A stretch of 5,148 nt of DNA, taken from the NCBI GenBank assembly GCA_030039865.1, contig JASHUS010000090.1, positions 1 through 5,148 on the forward strand. The letters run 5' to 3'. Shown piece after piece: positions 1 through 5,148 of the stretch; the first letter of the stretch is position 1, and the number at the start of each line of letters is the position of its first letter. The stretch comes from Thermoplasmata archaeon. Its GTDB lineage: Archaea; Thermoplasmatota; Thermoplasmata; Lutacidiplasmatales; UBA184. The position numbers were made by a program, and so were the translations under genes. The notes below the pieces were generated by a model, which was not told the origin of the DNA, made no database searches, and was given only the letters and a program-made list of their open reading frames with translations.

Positions 1-1471
1 TGCCGACTAAGGACTCGCTTAGGCTCGACTAACCCACGGCGGATGATCGTTGCCGTGGAACCCTGGCCCCTTCGGCGGACGGGATTCTCACCCGTCTTTG
101 CTGCTACTCCTCCCAGGATTTTCGATGGAACCCGGTCCATAGGAGCTCACGCCCCTACTTCTACCCGAGCACCACGCCTCCTTACACGATCGCCGCCCGC
201 TGGCGGCGCGCCCGCATATCGGGGGCCGGTTTAGCCCCGTCCATTTTCGGTGCCCATGCCCTCGACTGGTGAGCTGTTACGCACTCTTTGAAGGATGGCT
301 GCTTCTGAGCCCACCTCCCAGTTGTCTTCGAACACGGACGCCCTTTGCATAACACTGAACCGGCACTTGGGGCCCTTAATGCGGGGCTGGGTTGCATTCC
401 CTTTCGCACGGCGGGCTTACCCCTGCCGCGCTCACTCCCGGCGTCTACGCTGCCCGGAACTTCGGAGTTCGACAACAGGCCGAGACCTTTCGGTCCCGCT
501 TCCCGTAATCGGTGCTCTACATCCCGTGCCAGCTCGGCCGAGACCTACCTGCGAGTAGTTTCAGGAGGAACCAGCCATTCCCAGTCTAGATTGGCCTTTC
601 ACCCCTAAGCACAGGTCATCCGAATGATTTGCACGTCAACACCGGTTCGGTCCTCCACCTACCTTTCGGCAGGCTTCAACCTACCCACGCTTAGATCGAT
701 TGGCTTCGGGTCTTCCACCCATGACTTCGGGCGAGCGCACCCCGTCCCTGACCCCTTGCGGGGCTGCGGACTGTCGGTTTCCCTGCGGCTTCGGCCGTGC
801 GGGCCTTAGCCTCGCCATGGATCGAAACTCCCTGGCCCGTTATTCAAAACGGACGCATGGATCCTGTGTCCACGACCTTTCGGCCGCTTCGTTCCTTGGG
901 GACCTCATGCGGCTTATCGTCAGTTGATTTCAGGCTCTTTTCACCTCCCTTCCGAGGTACTTTTCAGCTTTCGCTCGCGCTACTATTGCACTATCGGTCT
1001 CGGGACGTATTTAGGATCGGAAGACTGTATCTCCCAGCTTCCCGCGCGATATCCAACGCACGGTACTCGGGATACCTCCAATCCCACCTCTTCGCTTCGC
1101 GTACGGGACTTTCACCCTCTACGGTCTGTCGTTCCAGGCACGTTCGGCTCGCGAAGTCAGCGGGTACGGAGGTCCACTACTCCACATCTCCCGGCCCTTG
1201 CCGGACCGGGATTCGGTTTGTCCTCTGCCGTTTTCGATCGCCTTTACTGGCGGCATCTCGGTTGATTTCTTGTCCTTCCCCTACTAGAATGCTTTACTTC
1301 GGGGAGTTCCCTTTCCTCGCGGAATGTCCCTTGCGGGACCGGAGTTCCGATTCGGAGATCGGTGGATCACGGGTTCCTTGCGCCTACCCACCGCTTATCG
1401 CAGCTTGGCACGTCCTTCCTCGGCGCCCGAGCCCAGCCATTCCTCAACTGACAGGAGTCAGCTACACTAAT
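1..1471 (-). rRNA. 23S ribosomal RNA, 5' half (archaeal type), cut by the left window edge
   Basis: This is the RNA core of the large ribosomal subunit. Read on the minus strand, the sequence around 1380-1441 carries the conserved 5'-domain string AAGGACGTGCCAAGCTGCG followed by ATAAGC. The string near 1245-1275 contains ATCAACCGAGATGCCGCC. Bases about 256-322 match the L11/GTPase-centre segment (CAGAAGCAGCCATCC, then GCGTAACAGCTCACCAGT). The left end, near 1-120, matches the part that corresponds to roughly position 1300-1400 of E. coli 23S. The window therefore holds about the first half of the molecule (domains I, II and the start of III), with no obvious insertion or intron. The 5' end is placed near 1471 by aligning to archaeal 23S from memory and may be off by about ten bases. 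Archaeal rather than bacterial origin is judged from the 5'-end sequence. Open frames on either strand here are incidental. Confidence 0.96.
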
Positions 1472-1513
1472 TGCACTTGACAAGCGTCCAGAACGCGTGT
1501 GATCGGCGTCATC

Positions 1514-1542
1514 GGTCCCCTCGCCGGCACGGCGAAGGGACC
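1514..1542 (-). other. Strong hairpin in the predicted pre-23S leader
   Basis: Arms 1514-1526 and 1530-1542 form 13 consecutive pairs around a three-base loop. On the minus strand the one imperfect position (1520 with 1536) is a G-U wobble; on the plus strand it would be a C-A mismatch. The helix is therefore continuous only in RNA transcribed in the 23S direction. It lies about 45-70 bases before the mature 23S 5' end, so it would sit in the precursor leader. It could aid folding or processing of pre-23S RNA. It is not visibly the bulge-helix-bulge processing stem, whose other arm would lie beyond the 23S 3' end outside this window. Confidence 0.6.
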
Positions 1543-1636
1543 CTCGCCCTTCCCCGGAGAGGCCCCGGCCTCCGCGGGTGCATGTGCCGACCGAACAGAC
1601 AGCGCCGTGGCGCGGCTCGCGGACTAAAAGCTGGCG

Positions 1637-1645
1637 ATATTTAAT
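1637..1645 (-). promoter_or_regulatory. Candidate archaeal TATA box for an independent 23S promoter
   Basis: The minus strand reads ATTAAATAT, an AT-rich island in a GC-rich spacer and a reasonable archaeal TATA-box-like sequence. Transcription would start about 25 bases further on, near 1612-1618, giving a leader of about 145 bases before mature 23S. The flanking base composition does not show a clear BRE (purine/A-rich) element. The box is nearly symmetric and could also be read on the plus strand. A second minus-strand candidate is TGTATAAC at 1763-1770. Confidence 0.35.
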
Positions 1646-1763
1646 CCCGACGACCGGCGCGGGACGTGTTCCGGGACCGTCGCCCTGCCCGCAGCATAGG
1701 GCGTCCGCGACGAGTTTATGTTGGCGTCCCGTTCAAATGATGTTGCCGTGCGGTACTGCGCCG

Positions 1764-1771
1764 TTATACAT
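1764..1771 (+). promoter_or_regulatory. Candidate TATA box for the secreted-protein gene
   Basis: TTATACAT stands out in GC-rich surroundings and is the AT-rich island nearest to the coding start. A start site about 25 bases downstream, near 1790-1796, would leave an untranslated leader of about 140 bases, consistent with the use of a Shine-Dalgarno site rather than leaderless translation. No clear BRE is visible upstream. The alternatives are TTTATG at 1715-1720 and the box at 1637-1645 read on the plus strand. Confidence 0.25.
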
Positions 1772-1807
1772 CGCCCCGGGGGCGAGAACCCCCCGAGGGG
1801 GGCGATG
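1769..1807. repeat. Nested GC-rich inverted repeat
   Basis: CATCGCCCC at 1769-1777 is exactly complementary to GGGGCGATG at 1799-1807. Inside it, GGGGG at 1778-1782 can pair with CCCCC at 1789-1793 around CGAGAA. The result is a two-tier stem with an asymmetric bulge. It overlaps the end of the candidate plus-strand TATA box. It could be a protein-binding operator, a structured 5' leader for a transcript starting further upstream, or a chance product of high GC content. There is no T-tract on either side to make it an obvious terminator. Confidence 0.4.
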
Positions 1808-1884
1808 GGGTGGTCCGGGTCGATCCCCTCCCCGGGCGGACGCCCGAGTGCCCGCAGTTCCGGCGCGTGGACTCGGAACTATGC

Positions 1885-1913
1885 AGTCCGGCCTGCCTTC
1901 GGGCCGGCTGACT
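1885..1913 (+). other. UUCG-capped hairpin in the 5' leader of the secreted-protein gene
   Basis: On the plus strand, 1885-1897 pairs with 1902-1913 around TTCG at 1898-1901, closed by a C-G pair. This is the classic very stable cUUCGg tetraloop. The stem has 11 pairs including one G-U, with a bulged C at 1888 and one T-C mismatch (1894 with 1905). It ends six bases before the Shine-Dalgarno run, so it would sit just upstream of the ribosome footprint. It may stabilise the mRNA 5' region or hold the ribosome site open; that role is inference. Confidence 0.4.
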
Positions 1914-1919
1914 CGTCGC

Positions 1920-1926
1920 GAGGAGG
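1920..1926 (+). promoter_or_regulatory. Shine-Dalgarno site that decides the start codon
   Basis: GAGGAGG is a near-perfect match to the complement of the archaeal 16S 3' end (CCTCC). It touches the first in-frame ATG (1927) with no spacer but lies nine bases before the second (1936). The second ATG therefore has a workable spacing and is taken as the start. Using 1927 would only add the three residues MVL before the signal peptide. Confidence 0.75.
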
Positions 1927-1935
1927 ATGGTCCTG

Positions 1936-4900
1936 ATGTCTCGCCACGCTCGCTCCGGCCCGGGCCTTTGGGCCCTGGTTCTCATTCTCGGCGTCGTCGC
2001 GCTGCTCGCGGTTCCACTCCCGGCCGACGCGTCGGCCGCAGCGGCGGCCCCGAGCGCGAGCGCCCCGCCGCCGCAGGGCTCGGGGGCGGGCGCGATCGGG
2101 GTGAACTTCTCGTACGCCGACACCGCCCCCATCCAGCTGTCGAACATCTTCTGGGGCACATCGATCTCGCCGCGCGCGCGCCTCCTCCCCGAAGAGGGCG
2201 ACCTGATCAACGCCACGCCGACGCAGATCGTCGTCTGGCCGGGGGCGAACGCGGGGGAGCACTTCGACCCCCTCAACGACACGTTCTGGAAGAACGGCCA
2301 CACGACGGGCACGCCGCTCACGAACGAGTCCCAGTTCGTTGCCTGGTGCCGGTCAATCCGCTGCGAGGCGATCCTCCAGGTGCCCGGGGAGATCGACAGT
2401 CCCTCGTACGCCGCCGAGATCGTCGAGTACACGACCGGCAACGGCACGATCACGATCGACAACGCGGTCACGCATGAGCCCGAGGTCCTGCACGACCTCG
2501 ACTTCCAGCCCGCCTACTGGGAGATCGGGAACGAGCCCGAGCTCTGGACCTGCTGGCAGCTGCCGTGGACCGAGTGGGGCGCGACGAACTGCGAGTCGAA
2601 GAAGAACACCGGTCCGGAAACCCCGACCCCCCAGCAGTACGCCGAGGAGGTCGCCCAGTACATCCCCGCGATGCGGGCGGTCGATCCGACGATCCGCTTC
2701 ATCGGGATCCCGGCGACGGGGCGCGCCAACGGCCCCTACTCCCTCTACGACTGGATCTACAACACCACGCTCTATAACGGCCCCAACCTTTCGGGCGTCG
2801 CCTTCCACGAGTACCCGGTCAGCAAGTCCAAGATCGAGGCGCTCGACCAATTCTACGGGGCGATCACCAACAGCACGGCCCAGGGCGCCTCCGATCTTCT
2901 GACGCGCGACGATCAGGTCGAACGGGCGATCTACTCGGCCTCGGTGAACAACAGCTGCACCACCTGCTACAAGACCATCAAGGTCTTCGTCACCGAGATC
3001 GGGTCCGGGTTATCGCACGGCGCGAACTCGATCTACGTCCAGGGTTTCCCCGGGGCGTTGAGCCTTGCTGCGCAGATGACCGAGGCGATGGACCTCAACA
3101 TCACCAACCTCGACCTCTTCGCCGCGGTCCTCGGCACCTCGAACTCGTGGTTCAACTTCACCGGGGAGGTGCGCCCGGATTACACGATGTACAGCGAGAT
3201 CCTGAACCACCTCGGGACGACGGCGTACCCGGTGAGCTTCACGACGTCGCCGCAGTACTGCGTCAACAACCTGAGCCTGTGCGACAACCTCTACGGGATC
3301 GGGACGATCGATCCGGCGCACGGCGATCGGTCGGACCTCCTCCTCGTCAATCTCAACACGACCTACAGCGCGACGTTCGGCGCGGACCAGCTGAGCCTGC
3401 CGGGCGTGGGCAGCGTCGCGGACCATCCCCTCGAGGTATGGACCTGGGGCGCGAGCAAGACGAGCCTCTTCTCCCCCGCGACGCCGAGCCCGGTCGCGAC
3501 GTACTATCCGAACGGGTTGCCCGCGGGCTGGGAGCTCGCCAACCAGTCGGTCGCGGTGTTCGAGTCGTACCCGCAGGGCGGGGTGCAGGTGGACTTCTCC
3601 GAGACCGGCTTCACACCGAACAACACGACCGGCCCGCGGTGGTTCATGACCGTCGACGGGGTGTTCGAGGAGGCGAACGCGACGCGCACGATCTCCTACT
3701 TCCTCCCCGAGGGCGACTACACGATCAACGTCGACCCCATCCCGATGCCGCTCAACGGGAAGGAACGCATCGAGCTCGAGCGCCTCGAGCCGTTCGTCCC
3801 CTCGACGCTCAGCGTCGGCGCGTCCGCCTTCAACGTGACGGTGCCGTTCGTGTTACAGTGGAACTACACCACGGCGGAGGAGTCCGGTCTGCCACCGGAT
3901 GCCGGCTTCGTCTCGCCCGGACCCGGATGGGTCAACGCGAGCACGCCGATCACCGTCACCGCCCACCCCGGTTACGACTACGTCTTCACGAACTGGATCG
4001 TCTACGAGAACCACACGGGCGAGGTCGTCAATGCGCCGTGGCGCAACGTCGAGGTCCTCGGCTACAATAGCAAGGGCCAGGCGGACGCGTGGCTCAACGA
4101 GACGTGGAACAACTACACCGACGTGGGCTTCACGAACGACACCGGTCTCACCCCCACGATCTCCCCGTACGCCAACGGCTCGCTCGTCATCACGGCCGAG
4201 TTCGCCCGGGCCTACCCCGTGACGTTCGTCGAGAACGGACTGCCCGCCGGAACCGACTGGTCCGTGACGACGCACGGGACCTGGAACGATACGGACCTCG
4301 TGACGTACCGTCAGGACAACAACGTCCAGTACTACGCGAACGGGACCAAACAGAACAATTCGTACTGGTTCACGTGGACGAACACGTCGGTGACCGACGT
4401 GCTGTCGAGCGAGCCCGTCCGCGCGGACATCACGAGCTCCTCGATGATCTCCGACCTCTCGGTGACCGAGGCGAACGGGACGTACGGTTTCAGCATCCCG
4501 AGCGTCCCCGGCTACCGCTCGCTCCCCGTCGGCGCGAACTTCACTGTCCACGGCGGCGCGCTCACGGTCTACGTCAACTTCACCCCAACCACGCCCCCGC
4601 CGCCGGAGTACCCGGTCACGTTCGTCGAGACCGGCCTGCCGTCCGGTTCGGCGTGGTCGATCGACGTCCGCAACCAGACCGTCGCGTCGACGGGTCCGAC
4701 GCTCCAGATCGCCGAACCGTCCGGCGCGTACGGCTACGTCGCGACCACGATCGCGGGCTACCACGCGCGCAACGCGTCGTACGGCTTCTACGTGAACAAC
4801 TCGAGCCTCGTCGTGACCGTGAGCTTCTACCAGGTGATGTACGCCGTCGTCTGGGAAGAGACCGGGCTCGGCAATCTCTCCTGGTCGGTCGACGTCGCGG

Positions 4901-5148
4901 GCGATCCGGTCCTCAACAACGGCGCCTGGACGACGGACCCGCTGCCCAACGGCACGTACGCGTTCACGATCCCCGACGTCGAGGACTACGTGCCCGACGT
5001 CCACACGGGGAACTTCTCGATCGAGGGCGTCGGGCGAGTGTTCTACGTCGAGTTCCTCCCCGCCTCGTTCCGGGTCACGTTCAAGGCCTCGGGCCTGCCC
5101 GCGGACGACGCCTGGTCGGTGCGGGTGTCGGATAACCTTCTCACCGAG
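1936..5148 (+). CDS. Secreted multidomain glycoside hydrolase-like protein (clan GH-A type) with extracellular repeats, 3' end missing
   Basis: The frame runs 1071 codons without a stop. Residues 1-34 look like a signal peptide (basic start, hydrophobic core 11-28, ASA near 32-34), followed by an Ala/Ser/Pro-rich linker to about 53. Residues about 54-435 resemble a TIM-barrel glycosidase. They contain VVWPGAN (99-105), EIGNEPELW with candidate acid/base E200, FHEYP (290-294, the H-x-Y strand-6 pattern), and FVTEIGSG with candidate nucleophile E354. This arrangement fits retaining clan GH-A families such as GH39, GH51 or GH79, but I cannot choose between them. A beta-rich part follows (about 450-545, including LLLVNLN and GWELANQSVAVFE). 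Next come a degenerate FSETGF unit (550-600), an InlB-like unit (665-757) and FVExGLP-type units from 760 to the edge. There are eight cysteines in four close pairs and about 39 N-glycosylation sequons. It probably cleaves extracellular glycans; the substrate is unknown. A membrane anchor may lie beyond the window. Confidence 0.85.
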   Translation, partial: MSRHARSGPGLWALVLILGVVALLAVPLPADASAAAAAPSASAPPPQGSGAGAIGVNFSYADTAPIQLSNIFWGTSISPRARLLPEEGDLINATPTQIVVWPGANAGEHFDPLNDTFWKNGHTTGTPLTNESQFVAWCRSIRCEAILQVPGEIDSPSYAAEIVEYTTGNGTITIDNAVTHEPEVLHDLDFQPAYWEIGNEPELWTCWQLPWTEWGATNCESKKNTGPETPTPQQYAEEVAQYIPAMRAVDPTIRFIGIPATGRANGPYSLYDWIYNTTLYNGPNLSGVAFHEYPVSKSKIEALDQFYGAITNSTAQGASDLLTRDDQVERAIYSASVNNSCTTCYKTIKVFVTEIGSGLSHGANSIYVQGFPGALSLAAQMTEAMDLNITNLDLFAAVLGTSNSWFNFTGEVRPDYTMYSEILNHLGTTAYPVSFTTSPQYCVNNLSLCDNLYGIGTIDPAHGDRSDLLLVNLNTTYSATFGADQLSLPGVGSVADHPLEVWTWGASKTSLFSPATPSPVATYYPNGLPAGWELANQSVAVFESYPQGGVQVDFSETGFTPNNTTGPRWFMTVDGVFEEANATRTISYFLPEGDYTINVDPIPMPLNGKERIELERLEPFVPSTLSVGASAFNVTVPFVLQWNYTTAEESGLPPDAGFVSPGPGWVNASTPITVTAHPGYDYVFTNWIVYENHTGEVVNAPWRNVEVLGYNSKGQADAWLNETWNNYTDVGFTNDTGLTPTISPYANGSLVITAEFARAYPVTFVENGLPAGTDWSVTTHGTWNDTDLVTYRQDNNVQYYANGTKQNNSYWFTWTNTSVTDVLSSEPVRADITSSSMISDLSVTEANGTYGFSIPSVPGYRSLPVGANFTVHGGALTVYVNFTPTTPPPPEYPVTFVETGLPSGSAWSIDVRNQTVASTGPTLQIAEPSGAYGYVATTIAGYHARNASYGFYVNNSSLVVTVSFYQVMYAVVWEETGLGNLSWSVDVAGDPVLNNGAWTTDPLPNGTYAFTIPDVEDYVPDVHTGNFSIEGVGRVFYVEFLPASFRVTFKASGLPADDAWSVRVSDNLLTE
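3583..3750 (+). repeat. Degenerate first FVExGLP-type unit in the secreted protein
   Basis: Residues about 550-605 read VQVDFSETGF, then a glycosylation-rich PNNTTGPRW segment, then VDG, and end in LPEGDYTINV. This has the same skeleton as the later units: a beta strand, ETG, a GxxW-like turn, and a closing GxY strand. It joins the glycosidase C-terminal beta part to the InlB-like unit. It is separated from the main array by about 150 residues. Boundaries are approximate. Confidence 0.5.
3928..4206 (+). other. InlB-type (divergent bacterial repeat-like) domain within the secreted protein
   Basis: Residues about 665-757 follow the pattern of InlB B-repeat-like modules. They open with a VSPGPGWVNAS lead-in, continue with PITVTAHPGYDYVFTNWIV (compare the usual VTLTAxPxxGYxFxxW), and close with GSLVITAEF. 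Such modules are common beta-grasp-like extracellular spacers in surface proteins. The insert between the two halves is longer than usual and carries several N-x-T sequons. Assignment is from the motif only. Confidence 0.55.
4213..5148 (+). repeat. Tandem FVExGLPSG-type extracellular repeat array, four units, last one cut
   Basis: Four units start at residues 760 (YPVTFVENGLPAGTDWSV), 892 (YPVTFVETGLPSGSAWSI), 969 (YAVVWEETGLGNLSWSV) and 1045 (FRVTFKASGLPADDAWSV). Each complete unit closes with a GxYxF/Y-type strand: NGTYGFSIP (847), SGAYGYV (929) and NGTYAFTIP (1005). Units 2 and 3 are 76-77 residues; unit 1 is 132 because of an insert of about 55 residues. A proline linker (PTTPPPPEYP, 884-893) separates units 1 and 2. 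Such repeats are widespread in secreted proteins of Thermoplasmata and some thermopsin-type proteins, probably as stalk, substrate-binding or cell-surface modules. They are diverged at DNA level, so this is not a recent DNA duplication. Confidence 0.75.

Larger units (their letters stand above)
1472..1935. other. Noncoding divergent spacer between the 23S gene and the secreted-protein gene
   Basis: This stretch carries no gene I can support. It contains the start of the pre-23S leader with a strong hairpin, TATA-like boxes near 1637-1645 and 1764-1771, a weaker TTTATG at 1715-1720, a nested GC-rich inverted repeat at 1769-1807, a short palindromic hairpin at 1833-1846, and a hairpin plus Shine-Dalgarno sequence before the protein gene. 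There is no 16S 3' end (no anti-Shine-Dalgarno CCTCCT on the minus strand in the right context) and no tRNA cloverleaf. Open frames crossing it (for example from 1578 plus, or ending at 1764 minus) continue as out-of-frame shadows into the protein gene and are not believed. Confidence 0.8.

Noticed and set aside
797..1480. A 227-codon plus-strand open frame, with several shorter ones across 1-1480
   Set aside because: It lies antisense to 23S rRNA. The conserved rRNA sequence explains the region, and the translation has no recognisable protein features.
1731..1738. GTTCAAAT, resembling a tRNA T-loop
   Set aside because: The flanks do not form a T-stem, and no anticodon arm, D arm or acceptor stem can be drawn around it.
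1472..1935. Possible CRISPR array, insertion sequence or attachment site in the spacer
   Set aside because: I see no regularly spaced direct repeats, no transposase fragment, no terminal inverted repeats with target duplication, and no tRNA end.
1764..2471. A 235-codon minus-strand open frame
   Set aside because: It is antisense to the secreted-protein gene and has no ribosome site or family motif; GC-rich codon bias on the plus strand explains its openness.
1578..2477. A 299-codon plus-strand open frame overlapping the start of the secreted-protein gene
   Set aside because: The product is an Arg/Pro/Gly-rich shadow typical of GC-rich DNA. Another frame of the same strand encodes the signal peptide and glycosidase motifs.
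3853..5004. A 383-codon minus-strand open frame
   Set aside because: It is rich in Arg, Val, Asp and Gly, the usual antisense shadow of a GC-rich gene, and opposite a frame with clear repeat domains.
4089..5135. A 348-codon plus-strand open frame
   Set aside because: It is an Arg-rich frame-shifted shadow of the FVExGLP repeat region.

Overview
The window holds two genes, both cut by its edges, that diverge from a shared spacer of about 460 bases. It looks like high-GC archaeal DNA. The rRNA 5' end has archaeal 23S character, and the protein gene has strongly G/C-biased third codon positions, a perfect archaeal Shine-Dalgarno sequence, very many N-glycosylation sequons, and FVExGLPSG-type extracellular repeats. 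I know those repeats best from secreted proteins of Thermoplasmata and some other acidophilic archaea. A high-GC member of Thermoplasmatota is my best guess. This is inference; no taxonomic search was possible.

Bases 1 to about 1471 are the 5' half of a 23S rRNA gene on the minus strand, running off the left edge. No 16S or tRNA gene lies behind its 5' end, so the 23S gene appears to be transcribed alone, as is known for Thermoplasma. Bases about 1472-1935 are noncoding. They hold a strong hairpin in the predicted pre-23S leader, a TATA-like box for the rRNA, a TATA-like box that could serve the protein gene, a nested GC-rich inverted repeat, and a UUCG-capped hairpin just before the ribosome binding site.

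From 1936 to the right edge there is one continuous plus-strand reading frame of 1071 codons with no stop. It encodes a secreted protein with these parts in order: a signal peptide, an Ala/Ser/Pro-rich linker, a TIM-barrel glycoside hydrolase-like region (clan GH-A signatures NEP, HEY and TEIG), a beta-rich C-terminal subdomain, a degenerate FSETGF unit, an InlB-type repeat, and at least four FVExGLP-type repeats. It is probably a cell-surface or exported polysaccharide- or glycoside-degrading enzyme; the substrate cannot be read from the sequence.

The two genes do not look functionally linked. I found no CRISPR array, mobile element, tRNA or defence system. The least ordinary content is the large glycosidase-like exoenzyme, which I cannot assign to a named family, and its position next to an apparently stand-alone 23S gene.
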